From Fragilaria crotonensis (lineage: Eukaryota; Bacillariophyta; Fragilariophyceae; Fragilariales; Fragilariaceae), in contig JAKSYS010000163.1 in NCBI GenBank assembly GCA_022925895.1, positions 36,166-100,165 of the forward strand: 64,000 nt of DNA. Reading direction: 5' to 3'. The notes under the pieces were generated by a model. The model was not told the DNA's origin and did not search any database. It saw only the letters and a program-made list of their open reading frames with translations. The translations under genes were made by a program, and so were the position numbers. This document shows positions 31,514 to 42,914 of the stretch, piece after piece (the first letter of the stretch is position 1; every line of letters begins with the position of its first letter).

Positions 31514-32471
31514 ATGGGCAACCGCACCATCCTCACCATCATCTCCCTAACTCTTGCCATATGCACCAACCTCGTATTGCAAGGAATCACAGAACATAAT
31601 CTCAGGTCGGTTGGAGAAAAGTGTTTTGCAGGCGATTATAAAGGTCTCGTTCCCCTTCGAACCATGGTTAGGAGGATCCTTCGTCTGCATCGTAAACACA
31701 CTGTTCCATGGACTCACGACTGTACCAGAAGGAAAGTTTGCATGGGGAGGTATCATGACTGTGTACTTTCCAGTTGCAATATTGGTGGTCGTTGAGTCAG
31801 CGAGGACTGGAGTGAAGGGTCTCCTCAAATATCCGATTGTAATCTTCGTGTTGAGCCAATACATTGCAGTTAGTGTGGCATTCCCTCTGTTATGGATACC
31901 CATGTACTTCGTTTGGGGAAGAGGGACAACTCATGGTTTCTCTCAAACGCATGCTAATTTCACGGATGCAGCAGGACTTTTCTTCCTGATTGCTTCCATG
32001 GCCTTGTTTGCCCTCAACACCCAATCGTACGCATGGACTTGGACCGCCAGCCTTATCGGAGGCCCCTTCTTTCCCATCCCATATATTGTGGCATTATTCT
32101 TACCGTCTGACTCGTCGAACCCCGATTCCTCGTCCAAGTTAATTGTCAAAACCTACCAAGCCGCTGGGCTGGCAAGTTTCATGGTGTGGGCGTGTGCCAT
32201 ATTTATCCTTGTTCGTAACTACCAGTACGATACTGCAAGCATTGTGGGCGCATTATGGACCAAGACCAATTTTTCGGTACAAATTATTAATCTCGATTGG
32301 GTCGTTTGGTTCCTATCCATGGTACTTGTTCTTGCTGAGGAAAGTCTCATGGATGGTCTCCTCGCCATTGTCATGATGCCACTGACTGGTCCAGGTGCAT
32401 CACTCGCGTTTCTGTTGGCTCGACAGGAACAAGTCAGGGCCAAGAATCTCAATGTCAACAAAACGGACTAG
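31514..32471 (+). CDS. Polytopic membrane protein of unknown function
   Basis: The long frame to 32471 has no ATG at its 5' end and is cut by a stop at 31548. The solution I favour is a first exon, 31514-31573, with ACCATGG context. It is followed by an intron, 31574-31631 (58 nt, GTATTG...TTGCAG, phase 0). This yields 'MGNRTILTIISLTLAICTNL-AIIKVSFPFEPWLGGSFVC' and 299 aa. About seven hydrophobic segments follow, with conserved-looking loop residues 'FPFEPWLGG' and 'PLTGPGASLAFLLARQEQ'. The overall plan (seven spans, Trp/Pro-rich loops) recalls small integral membrane proteins of uncharacterised families. No transport or catalytic motif was identified. Confidence 0.65.
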
Positions 32472-32691
32472 TAGAAGAAGGCTCTTGGAATGCTCGAATT
32501 GTATCATTTGTAGTCGCTCTAGGTAGACGTTCATGACTGTTCCTACTGCTCATCCTTGTTTCAAAAGTTATGGACATTATTTACTGCAGTACCGAATCGT
32601 AATCGACTGGTTTGCAATCTACTACTGAGTAGTAGCATCAACAGATGCATTCAAACTTTCGATAGGGTGGACTGCTAACTAGTGTCATTGT

Positions 32692-34712
32692 CTAAAGTTG
32701 TAGCGATGCTAATTCTGCCACCAGTTCGGGTTCCGATGCGACCTTTCGTTTTTGATCGTCATTCCAAGTAGATTCATCCTTAGTCTTCAATTCCTCAATC
32801 TGCCTCAGTATCTTATTAATCTTCTTGGCGCGCTTTTCTGGATCCGCTTTTGCATTCGCAGCCGCAATAGCTGCCGCGGCTGCAGCTTCCTCCTTGGCCT
32901 TGGCCTCTTCTTCTTCTTGTTTCAATTTTTTGCAATTTTTGTTTCTCACGTCTCAAGGCAGTTTTGCTTTTGCCCTCGGGTGGCGGTGGTGCCATGCCGA
33001 CTGGTACATGTTTGCCGTTATTCGTCGCCGAGCTCAGTCCCAGTCGAGGTGTTACCTTGGTGGCAGCCATAATGGAACCTTCCTTTTCCAATCGAATCTT
33101 ATCGGCCAAACTCATGGCACCACCCACACCTCCTGTTGCTCGTCCTCGTGCCGACGGAGGAACGTATCGCTGTGTCGTGGCAGTCGCGGCAGCGGGGATT
33201 AGTGGCGGCTTGCGTCGCAAGCTTCTTCGCCTCGGCAATGGCAACAGCATCACCACTAATCCGAGGTGCTGGACTTTGAGGACGGTCGGAATACACATTG
33301 GGTGAAGCAGGGACAAATGCTGCTTGCAACAATTTGTTGGGTTTGTAATTGGCATTGTCCCATGGAACATTATGCACTTCCTCTCCATTGTAATGGAACA
33401 ATTTGACACCGTTGTCTACATTCATTCGAGGACTCGTCGTCGAAGAGAAAAAGGATCGAGAATCAGGAGACCATCCATATCCCACAGTACACGATGCCAT
33501 TACTTCCCGATAGGAGGGAATACCAGTCTCGGCATCGTATTGTGGAATAACCTTGAGCTTGTTACGATCCCAAAAGGTCATGCCTCCTGCAAGGTTACCA
33601 AAGCCAGCAATGTTGACAAATCGACCATGCGGTGCCCAACAAATCGTGTTGCGGTGCGCATTGCCAAACAAAAAGGTTGCGTCGGCTGTAATACCGTTAT
33701 GTAAGGAAGCCATGGCTGGCATGGTCCCACTAACGACTGCAAAGCAAGGTGGTTTCGTGGCGTTTGGCATCCAGGCAACATCAAGCACAGGACCAGTCGT
33801 GTTGTTTGGCAGTGGAACAGTAATGACATCTTTGGACGCCTCCGTCATGAGATGTAGAGTTGTGGAGCCATAATAGGATTTGCCAGACGTATCCACACTA
33901 GTTTGGAGAGCGATCAATGCGGCATCGCCTGTCGGTGCCCAGTGGACATTGATCTCCTCTGCTTGAAATAAGCTCTTGGACACGACAGCAGGATAGCTAG
34001 CCGCTTGGGGTGGGCAGGGAGATGGATATTTGTGCAGGGATGCACGAGCTGGCTTGTCTTTTGTTCCTGGAGAAAAGGTAACAAGAAGATACGTCGACGT
34101 CACAGCCGTGGTTGGAACTGACATTGTCGAAAGACCTGGACATTTCATCTTGTCATGGAATCGCACCTCACTGTCCGTGTTTGAAAAGGCATTTCCATCA
34201 AAGACGCGAATCTCGTTGGTCGTGTTGAGAAAGGCATATTTCTCATCGTGCGTCCACTGCAGGTACGGCCAACTTTCCCGTTTCAGACTCTTTTGAATAA
34301 ATCCGTGAAGGAACGCTCCCGTTTTGCCATCCCAAACTTTGAGATTCGGTGCCTGTTCCTGCTGTTGAGGGTCAGCGGCCGATAATCGTTCCCATGTCAA
34401 AATGTACGTCCCTTTCGGACTCGTACAAAGCATTTGGATGGCTTGTGAATCCTTCAAGAATGGTTCCTTTACTCGTTCAGCGCTAGGTGAACCGTCAAGT
34501 GGGCACTTGACAACGCCGTGGCTCGGTTGGTGGACGAAAACGCAGGATCCATCAGGAGCGAAATGTTGAAGAGTCGATGGGCCTTCTAATAGAAACTCAC
34601 GATCTTGCGCCTTGTCGATCTTTTCCTCACCCTTCTTTGGAATTGGAAAGATCTCGATTCCGTCTTTGGACCTTAGCAGTATGCGACAAGGGGATTCTCC
34701 TTCTTCGACCAT
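32692..34712 (-). CDS. EIF2A: Eukaryotic translation initiation factor 2A (two apparent frame breaks)
   Basis: eIF2A delivers Met-tRNAi in a GTP-independent, mostly stress-related route. The N-terminal WD40-type beta-propeller is intact: '[14 protein letters not shown]', '[24 protein letters not shown]', '[19 protein letters not shown]', '[29 protein letters not shown]' and '[14 protein letters not shown]'. The C-terminal part '[10 protein letters not shown]', then an Ala/Glu-rich coiled coil and '[17 protein letters not shown]' is also family-typical but lies in two other frames. Dropping one base in the G4 run at 33194-33197 and one in the T6 run at 32926-32931 (plus-strand bases) joins all three pieces. 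Total length minus two is divisible by three (672 aa). The start is the ATG at 34712. Confidence 0.88.
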
Positions 34713-34757
34713 GATTGTGCGTGATGCGTGGAGCGCAATGACAATTTCAATGGGCAA

Positions 34758-35387
34758 CTGAGTTGCTTGGTTGTTGAAAAGTTGAAACTGTTGGATGTTG
34801 GATGGCCGTCCATTTTGTCCTTTAATGTCAATTTATTTGTATGATACTGTAGTACGCTACGGTACCACGTACTCCAAATACACGCGTACTGGAGTACATT
34901 ACAGCTGCACAGTATCCATAGTACAATCTGCCGTGACGGTACGAGTAACGGTAGTTTCCAGTATCCTTTACCAGTACTCTGAGTACTGACTAATCGCGAC
35001 CACAACTGCAGTAGATTCCGAATTCCACTTCTTCAGCGATTCCCTTATTAAACATCGGATCTGCAGTCGGCCAAATTCAACACAGATGAGGGTGTTTTGG
35101 TGTTCGTCTGTGGTAACAAGTAACAATTGTTATTACGTGTGACTGAGTATCGATTATATGTTTTCCTGCGAACTCATGAAAAAAGTGCCAACTTCTACCG
35201 GATTCTGCCTTCTGTCAAATATTTCTGACTTCACAAGGAATACCAGTCGTACTGTTCACAATCAATATTGGTCCCGCAGTAAGATTCATTTCTGTTCACT
35301 GTCTGATTGTTTGCAAGTTGATCGGAGTACTCTGATACCAAACAGGCGCCTACAAAGTCTACCTTCTATAAAGTCCGAACTAATAGC
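34758..35387. other. Intergenic with dense GTAC palindromes
   Basis: 34840-34995 holds repeated GTACGCTACGGTACCACGTA and GTACTGGAGTAC/GTACTCTGAGTACTG words. The remainder is featureless upstream sequence of the CDF gene. Confidence 0.4.
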
Positions 35388-37208
35388 ATGCGAGGAGCAG
35401 CTCAATCGTCGCTCATAGTCGCTGTCACAGTTGCTGTGTCGCTGATTGGCGGTGTGTCATGCTTCGCTCCTTCGACTCCACTCCGACTGGAGGCTTCAAA
35501 TCTGAATCGTCACGTTCTTGCTGATGGTCATACACAAACGTCTCCAAGACAATGGAACGGCCGGAATATGGCATCTGTATCGATGCATATGGGACACAGT
35601 CACACACATCAACATTCTCACAGTAGTACGGGTGGTATCCGACCGGCAGCAACCATCGCTGTATCACAACAACCACCACAGCAACAGCTTCCAGTTTGGG
35701 CAAAACGCCGACGAATCTCGGCTCTCCTTCTCTTTTGTGCCATTGCTATTTTGGGACCACCTCTGGCACGACACCGACAACTGGCTAACAGTGATGTTGC
35801 AGCATTCGTACTCACTGCCACATCCCTGTTCCTTTGGAGCCAATCCGAGATCAAGTCAAGCACATTTTGTTACGAATCCGACAATTGAGCGATGGGATTT
35901 CCAGGCACTCGAGCCCGATTTCGGCGAAATATATTTTCAAGAATGACAATGCTGCAGATCGTATCACACTCATGGGGTAAGTGTACAATGATATATGGAC
36001 CTCCAGCACCTTTACGCCTTGCTAAACAATTTCTCAATGCCACTTTACTCATCTCTCGTTCAAAAAGGGGTGCCATCAATGTAGTACTCTCATTGAGCAA
36101 GTTCTTTGTGGGCGTCACGTGCCACTCGTCAGTACTCATTGCCGATGCCGGACACTCGCTATCCGATCTCTTTTCTGACTTTATTACACTATGGGCCGTC
36201 AATGTTGGTCGGTTGCCTCCTGATGCCGATCATCCATACGGTCATGCCAAATTTGAGGCAATTGGTTCGCTCTTTCTCTCCTTGACACTCTTTGGGACAG
36301 GCATTGGCGTTGGTGCTGTATCTAACAAGCGATTGTTGGAGATTCTCTCCAGCAGCAGCACCTTGTTATCCGCCACTGCCATTGTACTTCCAAAACTGCC
36401 CGCCCTCCTCATGGCAGGAATTAGTATTGTTTCGAAAGAATGGCTCTTTCGCGTGACGCGCACTGTGGGAGAACGTCTCAATTCACAAATTGTCATTGCC
36501 AATGCCTGGCATCATCGTTCGGATGCCTATTCCTCTGTATTGGCACTTGGATCGATTGCTCTTGCCATGTACGTGCCAGGTCTGGTTGCCGTCGATGCTG
36601 CGGCAGGATTGTTTGTCGCTGGAATGATTTGCATGACGGGTGCTGAAATTTTGGGAGAATCGATCAAACAATTGACGGATATGAGCAATGATGATGAAAT
36701 GTTGGTGGAACGCATTACAGCACTGGCCGCCAACAGTGAAGATGTTTTGAAAGTAAATCGTGTCCGTGCACGACAAGTGGGATCGGCATCGACCGTGGAT
36801 GTGTCGGTATCGATGCAAAATGACAAATCGGCGTCGGCGGCGCGGGCTGTGGAATTGAGACTGAAACAAAGTATAATGCAAATTGATGGCATTGTAGATG
36901 CCGATGTGAGAGCCACAAGTCCTGGAGTGTTTTGTCCACTGTTGGAGGCGTCGAACCCGTTGCCGATGAGTACGGCAGAGATTGAGAGTTTCGTAGAGCA
37001 CGAAATCCTTTCCAATCATCCAGAAGTCAAGTCGGTCGAGGGTGTTGTGGTTCACTATCAAGACACTGTCCTTGTCAATGTTGATGTTCATATTCGGCTA
37101 GCAGATAAAGACACGACTCTTGCCCAAGCAAGCAAATTCGCTACAAGTGTGCGCGACACAATCGAACGTTCCAGTCAAATCAGCACGGCCAAGATCTTTT
37201 GGACGTGA
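35388..37208 (+). CDS. Plastid-type cation diffusion facilitator (Zn2+/H+ antiporter family)
   Basis: CDF transporters export Zn2+ (some Mn, Fe, Co) from the cytosol. The leader ends 'GGVSC-FAPSTPLRL', a clear signal-peptide plus plastid (FAP) motif, followed by a His-rich metal loop 'MHMGHSHTHQHSHSS'. The core shows 'VLIADAGHSLSDLFSDFITLWAV' and 'ANAWHHRSDAYSSVLALGSI', the two HxxxD half-sites of Zn-type CDFs, then the cytoplasmic dimer domain. A stop at 35886 separates leader and core in the same frame. An intron 35808-35957 (150 nt, GTACTC...TGCAG, phase 0) would join them (556 aa), though the 35830-35940 stretch also looks coding in another frame, so a pair of indels is an alternative. 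Junction uncertain, family firm. Confidence 0.82.
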
Positions 37209-37709
37209 ACGAAGATGCACTATCCTTGGCCATTTGAGAATTGAGTTGATAGCATATCACAAGAGGGTTCGTCAGCTCAACTGCGCCTACCATTACTAGA
37301 AAAACTCTCATAATCCAGATGCGACTGTGTGCAACGTGTAGTCTTGCGCATTTCTCGTTGATGCAGATGCGACACTGGACGGCACAAGTAACATCGAACC
37401 TAGGGATAGGTGATGCGTGATGGAGTTCGATGTACTTTTGCTTAGATTAAGTCTAGTTTCCTTACTCTACATCTGGTTCATGACCCGTCTAGCACACGTG
37501 CAATCTGAGTACTATCCAATAACTGGCAGAAGGGAGCAGGAGCAGTCATAGGACCGAAAGGGAGAGGGCGATAAGTTATTTCTGCTACTCAAGACATTGC
37601 TTCTTGTCACGATCAGACTCGGGTGTAAGCATAGTACTAGGAGCAAGACGAAGAAGTGCCGACAGCAGGGTTCTGTCTGGGCCGAATCTTATTGATTGCA
37701 CGGTCAAGT
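37209..37709. other. Intergenic, convergent gene ends
   Basis: No gene, repeat or RNA recognised. Confidence 0.4.
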
Positions 37710-38783
37710 TCATATGAACGGAATGCCAACTGCGGTTTTGGCAGCATAGGCTTCATACTCGTTTGGGAACAGGTGCCGGAGACACTCTTCTTCATATGGA
37801 ATTCGTCGATGGAAAAAAGTCCAGGTCGCACAAGTAAAGACAACTGTTTGCACCGGATTACACAGCAAAACCTGCGTACCAATGGCCCAGTAAAAGAATC
37901 CAACATACGACGGATGTCGAAGGTATTTGTATCTGTAGCACAGCAAGAAATAATGATTTTTCAGTAGAAAAGGCAAATGTTGAGAATGCGGGTAGACGAC
38001 TATACACTGTACACCGTCATCCGAATAGTACTCGGGAGTATACTTACATTCCATGGGTGATGAGAACATGATTATCTTTCTTTGAAATTTGAATCAAATG
38101 GTTAAAACTTTCTCCGCAGGTTGCAATTGCAACCGTCCGGATAGTTTGGGCCAAAATGACTATTGCCAAGCCAGCGTACATTATGGATAGACTGTTCAGA
38201 CGGGGGAAGAAAATGATCCGAACTGAAAACTCCAGACCTGATAACTGATGTTGATATGTTGATGATCATGAGGTTAGTAAGAGACAACGTTAGAACAAAC
38301 AAATTGAAAAAGTGTCGCATTCCTCTCTCCCTAGTCTTTCACTATGTATCACTTTGCACTCACAATTGCAGCTGCCGTGTAGGCATAACTATGATTGACA
38401 ATGAATGAATCGGATGAAACAACACGCGGATTCCATATCGAGGTTGCAAAGAATTCCGCAAGATGGAATGTGCAAACGCAAATTACATACATGCACCATT
38501 GAATCCATAGTTGCATTCGATACGGACTAAGGGAGATCGCGCTTGAATTATTCACAACACCCTCATGACTCTGCAACTGTATCATGATTGCCACAATGAG
38601 GAGGATGGTGTGCATCCCAAGGATCACACCAAGTATCAGTGATATCAATGCGGCACGTCCAAGCCCTTGATTGGTGTTGTACGCTGGATACATGGTCCAT
38701 CTTTCAAATGATAGCACAGATTGGATCTTTTGCAATGCAAGGCGTAGTCGAAGTGACGTCCGAGATAACATGGAATCCACCAT
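37710..38783 (-). CDS. ICMT: Isoprenylcysteine carboxyl methyltransferase-like protein
   Basis: ICMT methylates the C-terminal prenyl-cysteine of CaaX proteins in the ER membrane. Three exons: 38783-38364, 38229-38048, 37932-37710 (274 aa). The introns are 134 nt (GTGAGT...GGAG, phase 0) and 115 nt (GTAAGT...CTACAG, phase 2). Exon 1 gives 'FHLAEFFATSIWNPRVVSSDSFIVNHSYAYTAAA', the conserved NHS/Y region. Exon 2 gives 'SLSIMYAGLAIVILAQTIRTVAIATCGESFNHLI' and 'DNHVLITHGI'. Exon 3 holds 'YKYLRHPSYVGFFYWAIGTQVLLCNP', the cofactor-binding RHPxYxG signature, and the end 'FPNEYEAYAAKTAVGIPFI'. Every conserved block of the family is present, in order. The least certain point is the exon 2 acceptor. 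Confidence 0.9.
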
Positions 38784-38946
38784 CGTCGTTTGCACGTTGG
38801 AGAGTATTTGTGAACTTCGTCCTTGAAACCTCGAACTTTGGATGACGACCTGGAGGAGCAGTTACTTATTCAAAAATAACTCTATGAATACCACAACTAC
38901 TTGTAGCATTTCACAAGACCAGGACCAAATCATACTACGGTACTAG

Positions 38947-41900
38947 TGTCTAAACGCCCGAAATCTTTAATTAAAGATCGTCTAGTGGTAAAATCTTTAA
39001 TTAAAGATTGATATTGACCCTTTCCTTATTTCGTCATTTTACCTTTTTTCCCAAAATAGCAACGGCCAATGCGTTCTCCATCGAGTCAATCCTCATGGGC
39101 CAAACGGGGTAATCTTAGTCAGCGACAGTCCTTGTCTTATGTTCTCGAACACAAAAGTGTAGCCTATTTTTTCGAGTTTTTTTTGTCTGAAAATAGCACG
39201 AAATACCCGGATGTATAGTACACGAGCTAAACAGGCTACACAAAATCCAGGCATTCGAGGCTTCAATCAATGCATTGATTTCACTACCTTCCGCGTTGAT
39301 TGAGCCAAAGCACACCGTTACAGTTGCCTGAGAGGTGCTTTAAGGAAGAGGTATGTTACTGGTGACCATCTCTAACTTTTGGTGCTTCTTGCGTTGTGGC
39401 AATGAAATTGAAGGTGTTTTGAAAAAAATTGCGAGTTTTTTGGTTGGTGCGCCACTATTTCATCATCGCTTCTTTTCTCACTTGCTTTGCTGTGCACAGC
39501 TTGTGTTGACCATGCCGGTCCACGTTGATGATCAAGACTCTTCATTGGCGCGTCAGTGGAAGCGAAGGCAATGTTGGTCACGTCCTCGCTGAATGCAGCC
39601 GTCGCTACGGGACTAACGCAAAACCAAAGTGGTGCGGGACTCGTCGTGTCCTTTGGCCAAGAGTGCTCCTCCTGGCCGATCCCGTGCCATTACATTTATC
39701 GTTGCTGATTACTACTTTGGCGACAATGTTGTCAAACGAGGAAAGCTGAGCATTCGAAGCATCAAGTCTGTCGAATGTTCTGCACTTCATGAAGAGTTGA
39801 AGTTGATTCTTCGACAACGTGAGAATCAATCTTGCATCATCTCCAGCTCCTGTTGCTCAAGCAGCAGCTACTGCAGGAGTACAAGAACAACAATCACCGC
39901 AAGCAGCACCAGCTGGAGCGATGATGCAGCAGGAGTGCAGTACTCCTAGCAGTGTAAGTACGACCAGGACACCAGTTGGAGCAACAACAACACCAACGCC
40001 TGCAGCTGGTGCTGTCACACAACAGAACAATGATGAAAGTCCGGCGGCTTTGACTTTTCACGACACTGAGTGGTTCGAAGCAGAACAGACGCTCTTGGAA
40101 CAGGAAATAAACGGACCGGTAGTTCGACGGATGTGGTCCATTCGCAATTGTATGTGTGGGACCTTGTTAGAGCAAGACTGCGATCGAGGTGACACAATGT
40201 CACGACTTGATTATTTTCTATGCATGTTCCCTCCGCAGTCACTTTTGTCAATTGTTCGGCTGACATCACGACAGCTTGAGATGCTTTCGAAACCCACAAC
40301 GACAAAAGGTGAGATTCTCAGGTTCTTTGGTGTGATCATCTTGGCGACTAAATTTGAATTCGATGATCGTCGAAGTCTCTGGGCTACAACTGCGACCTCG
40401 AAATACATTCCAGCACCATTGTTCGGCAAGACAAACCTTTCTCGAAACCGCTTTGATGATCTTTGGCGATGCGTTCGATTTAGTGATCAGCCGTCAGTCC
40501 GTCCAGCTGATATGACCGCAGAACAGTATCGTTGGAAACTGGTCGATGGTTTCGTGACCGAGTTCAATGAACATCGTGCGTCAACCGTTTCTCCGTCCGA
40601 GAGAATTTGCGTTGATGAATCAATATCGCGTTGGTATGGAAAGGGAGGCCACTGGATCAACCATGGCCTCCCTATGTATGTCGCAATCGACAGAAAGCCT
40701 GAGAACGGATGCGAGATTCAGTGTGCGTCCTGCGGAGAGAGTGGCATTATGCTTCGCTTGAAGCTTGTAAAGACGGCAGAGGAAGAGGCTCGACATGTTG
40801 CATTGATGGATGAAGCGGAGAGCGGCCAAATTATGTCTGAAGAAGGTCTTCTGCATGGAGCAAAGGTGATGCGAGACTTAGTGATGCCATGGATGCATAC
40901 CGATAGAATTGTTTGCGGTGATTCCTACTTTGCTTCGGTGCCAGCGGCACGTATGATGATGAGATATGGCATGCGATTCATCGGAGTTGTCAAATCTGCT
41001 ACTCGACAATACCCAATGCCTTACCTGTCACAAGTGGAGCTAAGCAGTCGAGGTGACCGCAAGGGAATGGTGACAAGAGGTGGAGAGACAAATAGCGAGC
41101 CGAAATTGATGGCATTTGTTTGGATGGATCGGCAAAGGCGATATTTCATCGCAACGTGTTCATCGCTTGCGGAAGGAAGCCCATACAAACGACAACGATG
41201 GAGGCAACTTGAGGATGCGAATGCAGATGAACAAGCTGATCCGCAACTTGTTGATTTAGTGGTTCCTCAACCAAAAGCGGCCGAGGTTTACTATGAAACA
41301 TGTGCTATGATTGATCGCCACAATCGTCATCGACAGGACACGCTTGGAATCGAAAACAAGCTGGTCACCCAAAATTGGTCGATGAGAGTCAATATGACTG
41401 TGCTTTCCATGATTATTGTCGATACATGGCTTGCATTCAGTCAATGCAGGGGCGAGGGCACGATGGCGGAGAAGCAGAAGACATTTTACACATTACTGGC
41501 TGAAGAGCTGATTGACAACAGATTGGATGTGCCAAATGTTCGACTTCGAATGTCGACGCCAAGAGCGGAGCTAAATCAAATGATTTTCGACCGAATGGGT
41601 GACCCAAGAGCTGGAGTATCAGCTCACCTTACCCCAACAAAGAGGAAGAAGCGAACAGTGAATGGGGACATACTTCCCTTTAGTCTTCAGGGCCGATGCC
41701 GAGTCTGCAAGTGTTTGTCGACGTTCATGTGCTCCTTGTGTGAAGATAGCTTGGAGTGCACGACAACATCATGGATTTGCCACACCAAGAAAGGAAAGTT
41801 ATGCTTTCCGACCCACTTAGAAATGTGCCATGGTGAATAATGAATAGGTTCTCATTGTTACTTTATGACTTTCATGCTAGCAATGTGATGATATTGACGC

Positions 41901-42048
41901 CGGTGGTCGGCCATTGTCAAAGCCAAATTTTGTGTTGATGATGGTATAATTTGTACAACGACCGTCTTGCAAAACGTACGAAAATGGCCATCTTTAAAAA
42001 AAGACACGTTTGTCGTTAATTAAAGAAACCCCCCCGGGCGTTTAGACA
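38947..42048 (+). mobile_element. piggyBac-type DNA transposon, about 3.1 kb
   Basis: It is bounded by exact inverted repeats TGTCTAAACGCCCG (38947-38960) and its complement (42035-42048), flanked by CTAG on both sides (38943-38946, 42049-42052). Subterminal TTTAATTAAAG words occur twice at the left (38966-39006) and once near the right end (42016-42025). It encodes one transposase. Because the flanks read GGTACTAG...CTAGTACC, a GTAC target duplication is an equally good reading (element 38944-42051). Canonical piggyBac duplicates TTAA, which is not at either junction. Intact ends and a long open transposase suggest recent activity. Confidence 0.85.
39629..41840 (+). CDS. piggyBac-like transposase (DDE_Tnp_1_7)
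   Basis: The core (residues encoded ~40040-41600) carries the DDD triad: 'ERICVDESISRWYGKGG' (first Asp), 'DRIVCGDSYFASVPAARMM' (second) and 'CAMIDRHNRHRQDTLG' (third). The C-terminus has a Cys-rich RING-like finger 'CRVCKCLSTFMCSLCED...C..H...CFPTHLEMCH', typical of piggyBac proteins and likely binding the ends. Upstream, another frame encodes 'RSRAITFIVADYYFGDNVVKRGKLSIRSIKSVEC', an N-terminal block seen in diatom copies. A 58-nt intron 39819-39876 (GTGAGA...CTGCAG, phase 1) joins it to the core. The true start lies further 5', where a frame change near 39620 blocks a clean model, so the 5' limit is approximate. Confidence 0.85.
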
Positions 42049-42052
42049 CTAG

Positions 42053-42914
42053 TACCTGGTGAGTGCTACACCCTCTATCATAGCTACAGTAGTAGATCCC
42101 CCCTGTTGGAATGGTATGAAAAAACGAGCCCTCGTGCGCCACTTTTCAAGTGCAGTACTTGTAGCTTCCTACGTCCCACGACAACGGTGTACTGCGTTCT
42201 ACTGATTTGGACATTTCGTCCGTACCACTACAAACGTGCACTGACGTATACAATTTCATGTATTCGTGTAGACAATGCGATATTGCTTTTATAACGGATT
42301 TCTGGCATGTCATCATTGTATAGAGACTTTCGTTGAACATCTTGAACCATTATTCAAAATGATCGAGCATGCGATACGTTGAACATGACATGATCCTATT
42401 TCGCATCTTGAATTCACTTCAGGGCTGTGGATTTCATAACTACAAAATCATAAGATATTGGCTCTGCTAAAAGTCGTGTCACAAAATGATGGGCATACGT
42501 TGCAGCATATATCTGCAAAATGACATCCCCTACCTTGCAGGTACAACAGTACTTGAGGTAACAAATGCAACCATGTGTTCGATGGCGAACCTATTCGACG
42601 TTCCGTGTCATATGCGTGTCGTGTCGTGCGATCCTGGCGTTTGACTACACGTCGGCAAGTTTTCATGCTACTTTGACAGTCCTACCTGGTACAGTGCTGT
42701 CATGCTGACCATGTTTGGAGCTTGCAAAAGCGACCAGCCCTATCTATTCAAAAATGGGCATGCCTTCAATGCAACATTATTATAGTATATAGAAATATCA
42801 TGCAACCGAGGCACTGATTTTGAATTGGCAGTGAAGAAAGAAGACGACACAAGTGCCGGAACGATTGCATTTTGCCTTGGAGGCATACCGAGTCCACCGA
42901 TTTCGAGGTAATGA
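42053..42914. other. Intergenic between transposon and surface-protein gene
   Basis: No supported gene. Several short CTAC/GTAC words at 42055-42170. Nothing else recognised. Confidence 0.4.
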
